DNA of 64,000 nucleotides from Pontiella sulfatireligans (GCF_900890705.1 NZ_CAAHFH010000002.1:310001-374000), one strand, 5' to 3'. Positions 1 to 10,232 are shown, counted from the stretch's first letter. The notes: a model not told the origin generated them from the letters alone. Numbers and translations: made by a program.

Positions 1-490
1 TCATATCCGCGTCCGGGCTGTGCTCCCAGTAGTCATGTGCACCGCGCCCCATAAAGCCGTAGAAATAGTCAAAGCCCCGGTTGTTCGGGTGATAGTCCAT
101 GGTAATACCCAGGTGCCACTTGCCGAACGCACCGGAGGTATAGCCGGCCGGCTTCAGGTGCATCGGCATCCAGGTTTCATCCAACGGCATCCCGGTACCA
201 CCCTGCCCGGCGGTGTAGATTCCGAATCGTTGCTGATAGCGTCCGGTCATCACGCCGGCGCGGGTCGGCGAGCAGACATAGCCGGAGGCATATCCGTCCG
301 TACAGAGCACGCCCGACGCCGCCAGCTTGTCAATATTCGGTGTGCTGACTTCCGGCGGGCTGTACGGGTTATAACTGACGTCGGCATAGCCCTGGTCGTC
401 TGAAAGAATCACCACAATGTTGGGCGGCGTTTTCGCCACAGCCAACCCCGAAAACACCAGACAAAACAAACCAATACAAATATTTCTCAT
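1..490 (-). CDS. Secreted S1-family sulfatase, 3' end beyond window
   Basis: N-terminal 163 codons of a sulfatase. Visible are a signal peptide (residues 1-19, MRNICIGLFCLVFSGLAVA), the metal-binding strand PPNIVVILSDDQGYADV, and the formylglycine motif CSPTRAG with its cysteine at residue 73, followed by TGRYQQRFG and the downstream GKWHLG lysine/histidine motif. Family knowledge: Cys in C-x-[PA]-x-R is converted to formylglycine and hydrolyses sulfate esters. The gene starts 20 nt after the stop of the next sulfatase, so it is the third gene of a sulfatase operon beginning at 3647. The C-terminal half lies outside the window, so the subfamily is not assigned. Substrate unknown. Confidence 0.93.
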   Translation of the reverse strand, partial: MRNICIGLFCLVFSGLAVAKTPPNIVVILSDDQGYADVSYNPYSPPEVSTPNIDKLAASGVLCTDGYASGYVCSPTRAGVMTGRYQQRFGIYTAGQGGTGMPLDETWMPMHLKPAGYTSGAFGKWHLGITMDYHPNNRGFDYFYGFMGRGAHDYWEHSPDADM

Positions 491-509
491 ATACTTAATC
501 CTTACTTTC

Positions 510-2162
510 TCAATCAGACTTCCTGTTGTTCCCCGGCGCATCCCCGGGAAAGATAATATTCTTACCCTGAAACATACATTGGCGGGCCAGCTCCAGCTGT
601 TCATCCACCTGACCGGGCGGCACGGCATTCCCGCCGGGAATCAGCTCGCCATAGGGGCGGCCGATGGACTCCAGTTCAGCAATCAAAATCTTCTGCATCG
701 CGTCTAATTTGGGAGCATACTCGGGATCGCCCGCAAGGTTGTTGAACTCCTTCGGATCCTTCTCAATCCGATACAGACCGTCTTCATACCAGAAATTTGG
801 ATTGGCCGCACCGCGCACGCCGATGCCAAGCCGTCCGAGCGGACTGAGCTCCGCAAGCATACGCTCTTTGGGAATCCGCTGCATTCGTGTCACTTTCTCC
901 TGTGGATAGCGGATCGAGATGTATTTGAACTCTTTCGTCCGAATCGCACGAGCAGTTCCGAGCTCGATATAGAGGTGATCGCGCCACCCGGCCGGTGGTT
1001 TTCCGCCGAACAGCGGTGTCAGGCTGTGTCCATCCAGTTGATATTCCTCGGGCAGTTCAGCTCCGGCGAGATCGTAAGCCGTCGCCGCGATATCGATGCT
1101 CTGGATCAGATCCCGGCTTTCTGAACCGGCTTTGATTCCGTTCGGCCAGCGGGCAATAAACGGAACACAGGTGCCGTCCAGATCCCACAGCGAGCCCTTC
1201 ATGTGCGAGCCATGATCCGCCGTGAAAAAGACAAGCGTATTGTCATCCAGGCCAAGCTTTTTCAGTTTTTTCAGAATCGCGCCGACGCCGGCATCGACCC
1301 ACGAATAGCCAGCGTGCCCATCTTCGGGATTCAGCCCGCGTTTTTCGAGCTCGGCCAGAATCTCCCTCCGGCTCAGCATGCCCTCCGGCTCAACGGGGGC
1401 GTCGAGCTCTCCTTCACCGGAAAACAGCGGGTTCTGCATTGACCTGTACCACTCAGCATCCGGGCCATGGACGAGCGTGGTGCAGAAGTGGAGATAGAAG
1501 GGCTCGTCTTTGCTCTCTTCAATAAATTCCAGAGCCGCATCAATGGTCCATTCCAGATTGTGATCGGCATAGGGTTTTATCATGTTGCCGAGGTAAACGT
1601 TTTTGGCCCAGTCGAAGCCGCGGTCGGTCAGCAGTTTGCGAGTGGCCAGCTCGTTCTTGCGGAATATTTCAGTCGTCTCCGGCGATACCGCTGCCTTTTT
1701 CGACAAAAACTCCATGCCGAACGCGGCGTAGTCTTCCGGCTTATTAAGCCCTTCAATGCCGCTGGCGTGAAACTTGCCGACATAACCCGTCCGGTAGCCC
1801 TCGGCTTTCATCATGGCTCCAACGTTCAGGTTGTCCGGCTCAAGCCCGACGTTGAAGACTGGGTTGGCCTGTGTTCCTTCGGGACAGGCATGCAGAAACG
1901 TATCATGAGTGGAGCGGCTGGCATAACGCCCGGTCAGGAAGCTGTAGCGCGACGGTGTGCAGACCGTGCTCGTCACAAAGGCATTATGAAACAGCATCCC
2001 CTCTTCCGCCATGCGGTCGAGATTCGGCGTCCACACATCGGCTCCGTAAGCTCCGATAGATTCCTTGTCCTGATCGTCGGTCAGGAACACAATAATATTT
2101 GGCTTCTGCGCACCAACTGCGCATACCGCAAAACAACACAATGCAAATAGAATTCGTTTCAT
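510..2162 (-). CDS. Secreted S1-family sulfatase
   Basis: 550-residue sulfatase. Start taken at MKRILFALCCFAVCAVGA, a clear signal peptide; the frame is open 18 codons further upstream but that stretch is not signal-like. DDQD metal ligands lie near residue 29 and the formylglycine motif is CTPSRYSFLTGR with the cysteine at 68; TADHG near the middle supplies further metal ligands. The catalytic domain closely matches that of the modular sulfatase at 3873-6722 (shared FNVGLE, GYVGK/GHVGK, GRPYGE/GRPFGE), so these are paralogues of one S1 subfamily. It lies 82 nt behind the iduronate-type sulfatase and 20 nt ahead of another sulfatase, in one operon. Expected in the periplasm or outside the cell; sulfated glycan substrate inferred from context. 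Confidence 0.93.
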   Translation of the reverse strand: MKRILFALCCFAVCAVGAQKPNIIVFLTDDQDKESIGAYGADVWTPNLDRMAEEGMLFHNAFVTSTVCTPSRYSFLTGRYASRSTHDTFLHACPEGTQANPVFNVGLEPDNLNVGAMMKAEGYRTGYVGKFHASGIEGLNKPEDYAAFGMEFLSKKAAVSPETTEIFRKNELATRKLLTDRGFDWAKNVYLGNMIKPYADHNLEWTIDAALEFIEESKDEPFYLHFCTTLVHGPDAEWYRSMQNPLFSGEGELDAPVEPEGMLSRREILAELEKRGLNPEDGHAGYSWVDAGVGAILKKLKKLGLDDNTLVFFTADHGSHMKGSLWDLDGTCVPFIARWPNGIKAGSESRDLIQSIDIAATAYDLAGAELPEEYQLDGHSLTPLFGGKPPAGWRDHLYIELGTARAIRTKEFKYISIRYPQEKVTRMQRIPKERMLAELSPLGRLGIGVRGAANPNFWYEDGLYRIEKDPKEFNNLAGDPEYAPKLDAMQKILIAELESIGRPYGELIPGGNAVPPGQVDEQLELARQCMFQGKNIIFPGDAPGNNRKSD

Positions 2163-2243
2163 ATGCTTCTCATTCATATTTTCGAACCGAAACACACAGA
2201 AAACACGGACAGTCATTTGAGTTTCGTCTGTGCAGTGGTTTAA

Positions 2244-3647
2244 CTATTTAATGGTCGGATAGCCATCTTTCAGCAACGCGGCCATCTTCTTCTGAGTCTT
2301 TTTATATTCTGGGTGATCGGCCAGGTTGTAATATTCGCCGTCATCCTTTTCGTGATCGTAAAGCTCGGCTCCGCCCTCGCCGTTGACGCCCCACTGGATG
2401 TAGCGGTAGCGTCCGTCGCGCACGCTGTAGCCCATCATTTTATTACCGCGTGTTACCTGGGTGTAAGCCGACTTTCTCCAATCTTTGGAAGGATTCTGCA
2501 GCACCGAACGCATGGTTTTTCCGGAAAGCGCGTGCGGCGCTTTCAGCCCGCACAGATCTACGAGGGTCGGGTAGATGTCGAGGAACTCAATAACGGAGTC
2601 GGTCTCCTGTCCCATCGACTCCATACCCGGCACCCACATCATCAGCGGGGCGCGCGCACCACACTCGAAAACCGTAACCTTGTTCCACCAGCCCCGCTCG
2701 CCAAGGTGATAGCCGTGGTCGCCCATCAGCAGAACAATGGTATTATCCCACAGTTTATGCCGATCCATGACTTCGAAGATTTTGCCGACCTGTGCATCGG
2801 TAAAAGTGACACAGGCATGATACGCGCGCTTGAACTCTTTCTGATCCTGCTCAGTGAAGCTTGAAAAAAAGTCTTTGTCTGACAACGAGTATCTAAGTAG
2901 CGGAGTGCGGTCCTTCGGCTCTTTCGCGAGCTTCACTTCATCCAGCGGGTAGCCTTCAAAGTATTCTTTCGGCGCCACGAACGGATCGTGGGGCTTATGG
3001 AAGCCGACGCCAATAAAGAAGGGTTGGTCATGGTTTTCCTCCAACACGCGCACGGCCTCGGCAGCGAGCATACCGTCGGGCTGGGCTTCGTCGCCGCCTT
3101 CAGCGGCGCGCCAGTACGCCCAGACAATGGAGCCGTCGCCCAGCTTTCGGCCTTCACCTTTTTTTCCAATCTTTGGAGAGGAATCCAGCGCCTTGAACTG
3201 ATGCTCAAAGGAAAGGTCGTCGCGAAAGTGGGTAGCCAACCCGTTTTCATCGAGCCCCATGTGCAGCAGCTTGCCCATGCCCGCAGTGAAATAACCATTC
3301 TCGCGGAAGAGCTGTGGTAACGTGACAATATCCGGCCACTTTTCACGAAGCGGAATCATGTTGGAAACAATGCCCAGCTCGTCCGGGCGCTTACCGCTCA
3401 GAAAAGAAGCACGGCTCGGATTGCAGACCGGATACTGGCTGTAGGCTTTATTAAATTTCACGCCCATCTTTGCGAGTCGGTCGATGTTCGGCGTTTTGAC
3501 CTCGTCATTAACGTAACAGCCGATTTCCGGGCGCAAATCGTCGATCGTGATAAACAGAACATTCAAGGGTTTTGCCGAAGCGGAGCCAGCCATCAGAAGC
3601 CCGCCCAGCATGAGCAACGTTGTTTTCATCATCTGTTTCTTCATCAT
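2244..3647 (-). CDS. Secreted iduronate-2-sulfatase-like sulfatase
   Basis: 467-residue sulfatase with a signal peptide (to about residue 25, ending GSASA). Motifs: IDDLRPEIGCY, typical of the iduronate-2-sulfatase/S1_7-like branch, formylglycine motif CNPSRASFLSG with cysteine 75, GFHKPHDPF, and MGDHGYHLGERG. The start has AGGAG 4-7 nt upstream of two consecutive ATG codons (3647 and 3644). It is the first gene of a three-sulfatase operon and lies about 130 nt downstream of a double TTTGGCGG operator. Despite the family name, iduronate is only one possible substrate; marine relatives act on other sulfated sugars. Confidence 0.93.
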   Translation of the reverse strand: MMKKQMMKTTLLMLGGLLMAGSASAKPLNVLFITIDDLRPEIGCYVNDEVKTPNIDRLAKMGVKFNKAYSQYPVCNPSRASFLSGKRPDELGIVSNMIPLREKWPDIVTLPQLFRENGYFTAGMGKLLHMGLDENGLATHFRDDLSFEHQFKALDSSPKIGKKGEGRKLGDGSIVWAYWRAAEGGDEAQPDGMLAAEAVRVLEENHDQPFFIGVGFHKPHDPFVAPKEYFEGYPLDEVKLAKEPKDRTPLLRYSLSDKDFFSSFTEQDQKEFKRAYHACVTFTDAQVGKIFEVMDRHKLWDNTIVLLMGDHGYHLGERGWWNKVTVFECGARAPLMMWVPGMESMGQETDSVIEFLDIYPTLVDLCGLKAPHALSGKTMRSVLQNPSKDWRKSAYTQVTRGNKMMGYSVRDGRYRYIQWGVNGEGGAELYDHEKDDGEYYNLADHPEYKKTQKKMAALLKDGYPTIK

Positions 3648-3773
3648 TCTTCTCCTAATTCAAATGGGTACCGAAACCGTGTTTTACAGCGGAAATGAAT
3701 ACACAAGCAGTAAGATTATTCTTCGTTTTACCTATAACGAGAGTCGAATCACCATTCCCTGCATTTAGAAACA

Positions 3774-3839
3774 GTTTCCCAAAGCACCCCAACTCATGGC
3801 TTGGGATTTTACGCCAAAACAGTGGCGATTTCCGCCAAA
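3774..3839 (-). promoter_or_regulatory. Operator/promoter block A for sulfatase operon
   Basis: On the minus strand two half-sites, TTTGGCGGAAATC (from 3839) and TTTTGGCGTAAAA (from 3819), start 21 bp apart, then CCAAGCC and, about 14 nt later, GCTTTGGGAAAC. The same layout recurs at 6821-6883, 12619-12686 and 13664-13733. A 21-bp direct repeat is two helical turns, the spacing expected for AraC-family regulators, two of which are encoded in this locus. The block lies upstream of the operon starting at 3647. Binding is inferred. Confidence 0.7.
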
Positions 3840-3872
3840 GCCGATCTGTCGTATTAATTCTGCTGGTTCAGT

Positions 3873-6722
3873 TCATTCCATTTCAGCCTGAACGCGGTAG
3901 TAGGCGCCGGCTTGCTGCACGGTGCCGGTGCAGGTGTTTTCCGGCGGGGTTGCAACGACGTTGGTCAGGGTTTGAAAACCGCTCAACAAATTGGTTGATT
4001 GCTCTACGGTGTAGATGCGTCCCGCGACGCTGGGCCAGCGGACGACAAACCCGCCGCCCAACGGCTGGACATCCGCTGCGACGGTCAACCCCGAACCGGC
4101 TTGCGTCGGGATGGTTCCGACAATGTATTCTTCCCACGCGACGAGTCCGTCGCCATCGGTGTCGAGTAGATCCTCGACTTCGTAGGCATCGTTGGTCAGC
4201 TCCTGTTCATAGAGCCACCAATAGGGCGTTCCGTTGATGGAATAAACATATTCAAAATCATTGTCGATCGGACGCACCAGCTCCAGCTGGTCGACGTAGG
4301 GCTGAACCTGTTCGATCGGTACCGAATCCTCGCCGGGAACAAATTCCCCGAACGGACGCCCCTGCGCTTCGAGGTAGAGGGTCAGGATAGCCTTCATGGT
4401 GTTCAGCTGCTCCTCGTAGGCCACGTTGTAAGCGAGGTTGGTCATTTCGAGCGGATCGTTTTCCAGGTCGTAGAGCTGATCCAGATCGTAGCAGTCAGGA
4501 CGGAGCTCCAGATGGCTCGAAACTCTCTTCATGTTGCCCACATAGGCCAGATCGCGCGGCATGTTCAGCAACTTGGCCGCTTCAATGTCCGCAAAGCGGT
4601 CAGAACCGTGCCGGACGGCAGTATATTTCCACTTGTCCGTGCGGACGGCGCGGCCGTAGCCCATTTCGAAAAAGATATGTTCATGTACATTCGTCGACGG
4701 ATCGGAAAAGATGGGCGCAATGCTGGTTCCGTCGATCCGATAGCCTTCGGGTACCGCGGCTCCGGCCACATCGAAAAAGGTCGGAACCATATCGGTGTTC
4801 TGAACCAGATTGGAGCAAACGGAACCCGCCGGAACCACATCCGGCCAGCGGATGATGCAGGGAACGCTGGTGCCGTTGTGGTCGAGCAGCGAAAATTTGC
4901 CGTCGGTGCCGTGATCGGAGATGAAAACAAAAAACGTATTGCTGGCGATACCCAATGCATCGAGCTTATCGAGCATGGCGCCTACCGTTGCATCCATCCA
5001 GGTGAAGCCATAGGTGTCCGAATCAAATCCCGCCGCATCGACCAGCGCCGAGATGCTGCTGCGCGAGATCGGCACGTCGGGCGGCTCCGCAAGAAGGCCG
5101 GCACCGGAATACAGGGGATAATCCAATGCGTCGGTCCAGTTGTTCGGCCCGCCATGCATCATGGTGGTGCAATAGTGCAGATAGAACGGCCGATTCTGGT
5201 TCAGGCCGATGAATTCAAGCGCCGCCTCCAATATCCAGTCGGGGTTATGCTTGTTGTAGGGGTCGTCGATATTCCCAGAGTAAACATGCTTCGCCCAGGA
5301 AAAGCCGCGCTCCAGGACCCACTGACGGGTCGAAAGTTCTCTGGCCTGCCATTTAGCAATTACGGCGGGATCCTCGGGGTCATCGTCCGCGCTGAACACA
5401 TCACTGCTCAGCCCATGGGCACCGACGTGCAGTTTGCCGACGTGCCCCGTTACATAACCTGCCAGCCGAAGCGCGTTGCCGACATTCATATTGTCGTCCT
5501 CCAGCCCCACGTTGAATTCGGGAGAGCCGTGCCGGTTCGTCGGGTAGGCTTCCAGATATTCAGGCCAGTATGAATTTCCCGGATAACGACCGGTGAACAT
5601 GGAGTAGCGCGAGGGTGTACACACGTTGGCCACGACATGCGCAGCATCCATCCGCATCCCTTCAGCGGCCAGGCGGTCGAGGTGCGGCGTAAGCACCTGG
5701 CCGCCATAGCAAGCGACCTCGTCTTTCACCTGGTCGTCGACGATGAAGAAAATGATATTGGGACTATTGGCGGGAGCGGGTTCGATGGGCTGGGCGGACA
5801 CTTCCGCCGCCGCCACATTGGTTTCCGCGTAGACCGCGGAAACCAGATAGTAGTAGGTTTGACCGTTGGTCAATCCAAGGTCGGTGAATGACGTCGTTGC
5901 GACATTCGTCAGGGAGGAGAACCCGCTGCCCGAAGTGGTTGAGCGATCAATCTCGTAGCCCAGAACCGCCCCGCCCGGTGCTGTCCATGAAAGGTCGATG
6001 CGCGCATCGCCCCCGATGGCGATCACATCCGTTGGCGGCGAAACAGGCGGTGCGGGCACATCGACCGTAAAAGCCGCGACCCGAAAATCATCGGCCTCGC
6101 GGCCGATCACCAACGAGTCGCCATCGTTAAGGGCGATATCAAGAAAAAGATTTTCGCTTGTCCGGCCGGAGGCTGATGCGGCAACCTTGTCCCCGGAAGC
6201 ATCAATGACCATGTAATTATAAGCGTCAGTATCGCCGATCCTTCCCAAAGCAACACCCTTTAACCGAAAACCCGACCCAGGCACCGCAGTCAGCCCGCTG
6301 AGGTTGAAAGTAATAACCAAAGCCTCGCCCGCAGCGGCGAGAAATCCCTCGTTTGCGCCCGATGCGAGCCCCCAGCCTTTATCGTTCCCGGCAATGCTTG
6401 CAGAGGTCAGTCCACTCAAATAGGTGTTCACGCTACCAGCGCTAGTCGCGACGTCGAAGTCCCAGTCGCTTACGCCCGAAATGGTGAAGCCGAAGGTTTC
6501 GCCGGCAATCAGACTTCCGGAAGCGGACAGGGTGCCTGAAGGAATCAAGCTGGAATCGCTGCTGGAAACGGTTCCGTCCAGATCCGAAAATGTCGCGGAG
6601 CGACTGTCGGCCGGGCTGATCGTCTGCAGATCGACCAAAACTTCCGCGCAAAGCGGTGTCGCGGCCGACGCCGCCAGAAGCCATGCCACCAAGGCGCTGC
6701 CATTGTGGATTCTTTTCATCAT
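3873..6722 (-). CDS. Modular secreted sulfatase with FnIII and C-terminal module
   Basis: 949-residue exported protein. Order: signal peptide (1-26), a beta-rich N-terminal domain (about 27-220), a fibronectin type III domain (about 226-312), an S1 sulfatase domain from about 318 (metal ligands FFIVDDQ, formylglycine motif CTPSRYSMFTGR with cysteine 368, FISDHGTDGK), then an acidic calcium-type linker DTDGDGLVAWEEY and a C-terminal module with GRIYTVEQSTNLLSGF, common in secreted PVC proteins. Start at 6722 because GAGGAA lies just upstream of ATGATGAAA; the frame extends further but without a signal. Single-gene unit under operator B. Its catalytic domain is paralogous to the 510-2162 sulfatase; the added modules suggest glycan or surface attachment. 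Confidence 0.93.
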   Translation of the reverse strand: MMKRIHNGSALVAWLLAASAATPLCAEVLVDLQTISPADSRSATFSDLDGTVSSSDSSLIPSGTLSASGSLIAGETFGFTISGVSDWDFDVATSAGSVNTYLSGLTSASIAGNDKGWGLASGANEGFLAAAGEALVITFNLSGLTAVPGSGFRLKGVALGRIGDTDAYNYMVIDASGDKVAASASGRTSENLFLDIALNDGDSLVIGREADDFRVAAFTVDVPAPPVSPPTDVIAIGGDARIDLSWTAPGGAVLGYEIDRSTTSGSGFSSLTNVATTSFTDLGLTNGQTYYYLVSAVYAETNVAAAEVSAQPIEPAPANSPNIIFFIVDDQVKDEVACYGGQVLTPHLDRLAAEGMRMDAAHVVANVCTPSRYSMFTGRYPGNSYWPEYLEAYPTNRHGSPEFNVGLEDDNMNVGNALRLAGYVTGHVGKLHVGAHGLSSDVFSADDDPEDPAVIAKWQARELSTRQWVLERGFSWAKHVYSGNIDDPYNKHNPDWILEAALEFIGLNQNRPFYLHYCTTMMHGGPNNWTDALDYPLYSGAGLLAEPPDVPISRSSISALVDAAGFDSDTYGFTWMDATVGAMLDKLDALGIASNTFFVFISDHGTDGKFSLLDHNGTSVPCIIRWPDVVPAGSVCSNLVQNTDMVPTFFDVAGAAVPEGYRIDGTSIAPIFSDPSTNVHEHIFFEMGYGRAVRTDKWKYTAVRHGSDRFADIEAAKLLNMPRDLAYVGNMKRVSSHLELRPDCYDLDQLYDLENDPLEMTNLAYNVAYEEQLNTMKAILTLYLEAQGRPFGEFVPGEDSVPIEQVQPYVDQLELVRPIDNDFEYVYSINGTPYWWLYEQELTNDAYEVEDLLDTDGDGLVAWEEYIVGTIPTQAGSGLTVAADVQPLGGGFVVRWPSVAGRIYTVEQSTNLLSGFQTLTNVVATPPENTCTGTVQQAGAYYRVQAEME

Positions 6723-6820
6723 ATATTCCTCAGCCCTGCATTTCCACTCGTTCGCTCGGACGCGCCGGCGGGAACGCTGGATATCCATAACCAAATACTT
6801 TAAGCCCTCAATAGTAACAG

Positions 6821-6883
6821 CGTCTCATATTCGAAAAAATCCGGCTTGGTATTTTCCGCCAAAACAATGGGGGATTCCGCCAC
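6821..6883 (-). promoter_or_regulatory. Operator/promoter block B for modular sulfatase
   Basis: Minus-strand half-sites TGGCGGAATCC and TTTTGGCGGAAAA are spaced 21 bp (matching cores at 6877-6882 and 6856-6863), followed by CCAAGCC and GAATATGAGACGCTGTT. This is the weakest upstream half-site of the four copies (one mismatch in the core and altered flank), while the downstream half-site is perfect. It sits about 100-160 nt upstream of the start codon at 6722. Confidence 0.65.
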
Positions 6884-6914
6884 CCTTCATTCACGAATTT
6901 CTATCCGGTTCTGC

Positions 6915-9900
6915 TTATTTTCTCTCTATCCTCAGCCGGATGAATGTCTCGTCATCGGAAATCGGTATAGAGTTGGTTATGGCGTCGAATGTGCCGGCAT
7001 TCTTCTGAATTCCATCCACGGCATAACCGGCATTCGTCCAGACACCGGAAACCAGGTTGGTGGTGGACTCGATGGTGTCGACCAGATCCGAATCGTCGTT
7101 TCGCCGCGCATGCGTGTAGTTGAAATGATCCCCCGCCCTTCCAAAGGCAGGAACTTTGCCGGGATCCAGCCCATCCGTCGGATCACCGCCCAGGGCATAT
7201 TCCGCGAGGTTGTCCACTCCATCGCCATCAAAATCGTTGGTGGATAAACCAATGTCCACGCCCCAGGAATCCATCCAATAGTCGGCGAATGTGGTTGGGC
7301 CGGACTCATCGCTTTCCGCCGTACGGGTACCGATGAACGGCCCCCCGGTAACCCGCTTTGCATATTCGCTGACGTTCGTGTAGACCGATTCGACATAGTT
7401 TGGATTGGGAACCAGCGGTATGCGGGCACCCACCGAAGCAAAGTAGTTGGTCATATCGGCATAGAGCGCTTCGGCGCGTGCCGGGTCGTCCGGATAGATA
7501 TTGTGGTACTGCCCCGGATCGCTTCCGATATCGAAATACATGATCGGCTCCCACGTGGGGAAACGTACCGGGGTTTCATAGAAATAAACCACCGCCTCGT
7601 GCCCCTTCACGATCACCGAATGAGGCATGGTGTTGCGGTAGTGCGGATAGTGGAAATAGAGCGAACGTTCGAGTAAATCCCAGCTTGGCGTTTTACCCTG
7701 CATCAGTCCGGCCAGACTGATGCCGTCAAGATCCGGCACACGGGCTGGATCACCGCCCGCCCAATCGATGAAGGTCGGCAGAAAATCATAGTTAACGACG
7801 TTGGCCGCAGTGAACGAACCCGCCGAAATTCCGGGACCCTCCGCAACCATGGGCACGCGGATCCCGCCCTGCCACAACCACCATTTTTGCATGTGCAGCG
7901 GTTGGAAAAGGCCGGAGAGCTCATCGTAAAAGTCGTGGCGGTAGCCGTTGTCGCCTGCCATGACCACGTAGGTATTGTCGGCGATGCCCAGCTCGGCGAT
8001 CTTTTGGCGCACTTCCCCGATCTTCAGATCCAGTTCGTAGGCCATGCCCAGGAAGACCGCGGGATCTTTCTTATGATTGATCAGTGCCGGATCGGTCTCC
8101 CCGTCATTGTGGGCCACCACAGCCGGATGGTTCTGGTAGCGCGCCCGTGACTCGGGGGTACATTCCCAGCCTCCATGCATGGCATAGTGCGAAAGCTGGA
8201 GGTAGAACGGTTGCCCAGCCGCCACCTGCTCCTCCATGAAGGCGATGCCGTCGTCGGTGATCTGCGTCATCAGCTTCGGATCTTCCAACCCAGCCAGGCC
8301 GTCCTCTTCATTATAATTATTCCCCTCGTCGTTCGTAGTGGGGCCGTCGTGCCGGACATAGCCTTCGTCCCCGGGGTCGCCGCGCATATGCCACTTCCCG
8401 ATATGGGCGCAAGCATAGCCCAGCGGTGCAAGCGCTTCGGAAATTGTCACGGCCTCCGGCCTGAGGGTGTTGTCCGCACCATTTGCGATCACCGGGAAGT
8501 TGTAGTACTTCTGCCCCTCGGTAGTGGAATCGTCATCATAATATCCGGAATTCCCCATGTACACGGTCATGCCATTGCGCGGGTTCGACTGGCCGGTCTG
8601 AATCGCGGCACGTGCCGGGGTGCATTGCGGTGAACCGTACGCATTACGGAACACCATGCCGTTTTGCGCCATCGATTCCAGGTTCGGCATTTCCATGATC
8701 TCAGGCATGGCCGAATTCCGCATGCGGTCATCCATCCGGATGGGTGTTCCATTCCACGCCCAGTCATCCACATAAATCAGTACAATATTCGGCCGGTTGA
8801 ACCATTTACCCATCAAGCGATTCCGTTGCAGTTTGAAGTGCGTCGGGCTCAGGTTGGAACCGAACACCGTCACCTCGCCCAACATGCCGTCGAGATAGCG
8901 GTCAGCTGATGCGGCGCTGCCCAGCGTCACCGGCTCCGCTGTTGAAAAATCGGCAGCCGCCACCGTGCCGGTGGTGGATGTGCCGCTTTTCGATTCCCAG
9001 AATTCGTACGCCCCCGTTGCGGCATCATAGTTAAACGCCAGCACCAGCGTATCGCCGCCTTCGACGTTCCCAGGACTGGAAGACGGAACCATTTGCCCGC
9101 CGAGCCAGGCCTGCGGCTGCCCTGCTCCGTTGAAGCCCAGGCCAAATGCCGAGTTGCCAAGCACATCATTTCCGCCCGCCAAAACCGAGTCGCACTTGAG
9201 GGCAACCAACACGCAGAAGCCGTTGGATCCGACCGACTGGTCGAGCCAGGCGTCCGAGGCGGACTCTGAAATGAGTTCGAGGCTGTTGCGGTTGGATTGC
9301 ATGTCCACACCCGACAGACCGGATTCGGAAACACTGGTGCTCGGATAAAGCGCGTTTCCAATCCTTGGAACCGCATGGTTGCCGCTGGCGGCCTGGTCAA
9401 TCCACTGGGTTACCACGCCATCCGATACAAACACACTTGCCGCGTTGGCGGCGTCCAGATGCTGCAGACGCACCACCTCGTTCGGCACCGCCGCAATTTC
9501 GTTGCTGAGGGGCGACTCCGCGCCGTTGGTGTCCACCATCTTCACGACATAGTAGTAGGTGATGCCGCCGGGCATGCCGACATCCGTATATGTGCTTTTG
9601 GTCACGTTGGTAGCGATCGCCACATAGTTGGTGCCGCTTTCGGAGGAACGGTAGACCCGGTAGGAATCGAGGTTCCCCGAAACATTATCATCCCAATCCA
9701 AGGTCACCGATTCGTCATCGACGGAATAGACCAGGTTGTCTATGGGCAACAAGCCCTCTACGATTCCCCAGAAGAACTCGGTCTCGGAGCCGGTTTCCGA
9801 AGTGTTTGACCGCAGAATTTCAGAAGCTCCGCCAGGGCTGACATTCGCGTTTCCGTCAGGATCGCCGACGCACGTCAGGCGAACCTTGCCACCGGACAGG

Positions 9901-10232
9901 TCAGACCAAAGGAAGTGGGTCAATGCATCGGTGGTGTTGGTCGCTACGGCATAGAGCTTGTCTTTGTCGTCGGTCTGAACCCGGACATACTTGCCGTTGA
10001 CAAACGCCTTGAGCGCAATGTTCGTGCCGTCGACATCTTCAATGATGAACAGCTGGGCACCGCCGATGGAAGAAACCCCCTGCGCGGTAACCGCATAGCC
10101 GTTTCCCGCGTCGGCGGTTACGTAGGAAGCATTATCAATATGGTACAGCCAAACCGTTTCCCCGACGGGAGCGGCCGCCCAGGCCCAAACGGCTCCGAGC
10201 AAATGCAGTGACAATAGTACTGTTTTTTTCAT
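6915..10232 (-). CDS. Large modular secreted sulfatase (CTPAR type)
   Basis: 1105-residue exported protein. Order: signal peptide (MKKTVLLSLHLLGAVWAWA), a beta-trefoil/fascin-like domain (about 22-160, with ALKAFVNGKYVRVQ), FnIII (about 162-248), a LamG/concanavalin-like domain (about 250-475), an S1 sulfatase domain from about 483 (IVLIYVDDW; formylglycine motif CTPARAAIQTG, cysteine near 541; MAGDNGYRHDF), and a C-terminal calcium-type module (DFDGDGVDNLAEYALGG) ending in a beta module. Start chosen at 10232, which has GGAG upstream and opens the signal peptide. It follows the non-catalytic protein at 10331-12514 with the same flanking modules; a terminator lies between them, so it depends on read-through or its own promoter. 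Confidence 0.92.
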   Translation of the reverse strand: MKKTVLLSLHLLGAVWAWAAAPVGETVWLYHIDNASYVTADAGNGYAVTAQGVSSIGGAQLFIIEDVDGTNIALKAFVNGKYVRVQTDDKDKLYAVATNTTDALTHFLWSDLSGGKVRLTCVGDPDGNANVSPGGASEILRSNTSETGSETEFFWGIVEGLLPIDNLVYSVDDESVTLDWDDNVSGNLDSYRVYRSSESGTNYVAIATNVTKSTYTDVGMPGGITYYYVVKMVDTNGAESPLSNEIAAVPNEVVRLQHLDAANAASVFVSDGVVTQWIDQAASGNHAVPRIGNALYPSTSVSESGLSGVDMQSNRNSLELISESASDAWLDQSVGSNGFCVLVALKCDSVLAGGNDVLGNSAFGLGFNGAGQPQAWLGGQMVPSSSPGNVEGGDTLVLAFNYDAATGAYEFWESKSGTSTTGTVAAADFSTAEPVTLGSAASADRYLDGMLGEVTVFGSNLSPTHFKLQRNRLMGKWFNRPNIVLIYVDDWAWNGTPIRMDDRMRNSAMPEIMEMPNLESMAQNGMVFRNAYGSPQCTPARAAIQTGQSNPRNGMTVYMGNSGYYDDDSTTEGQKYYNFPVIANGADNTLRPEAVTISEALAPLGYACAHIGKWHMRGDPGDEGYVRHDGPTTNDEGNNYNEEDGLAGLEDPKLMTQITDDGIAFMEEQVAAGQPFYLQLSHYAMHGGWECTPESRARYQNHPAVVAHNDGETDPALINHKKDPAVFLGMAYELDLKIGEVRQKIAELGIADNTYVVMAGDNGYRHDFYDELSGLFQPLHMQKWWLWQGGIRVPMVAEGPGISAGSFTAANVVNYDFLPTFIDWAGGDPARVPDLDGISLAGLMQGKTPSWDLLERSLYFHYPHYRNTMPHSVIVKGHEAVVYFYETPVRFPTWEPIMYFDIGSDPGQYHNIYPDDPARAEALYADMTNYFASVGARIPLVPNPNYVESVYTNVSEYAKRVTGGPFIGTRTAESDESGPTTFADYWMDSWGVDIGLSTNDFDGDGVDNLAEYALGGDPTDGLDPGKVPAFGRAGDHFNYTHARRNDDSDLVDTIESTTNLVSGVWTNAGYAVDGIQKNAGTFDAITNSIPISDDETFIRLRIERK

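Noticed and set aside
4512..5573. Long plus-strand open frame of 353 codons
   Set aside because: It lies entirely antisense to the modular sulfatase, has no recognisable domain and its composition mirrors the GC-rich third positions of the real gene.
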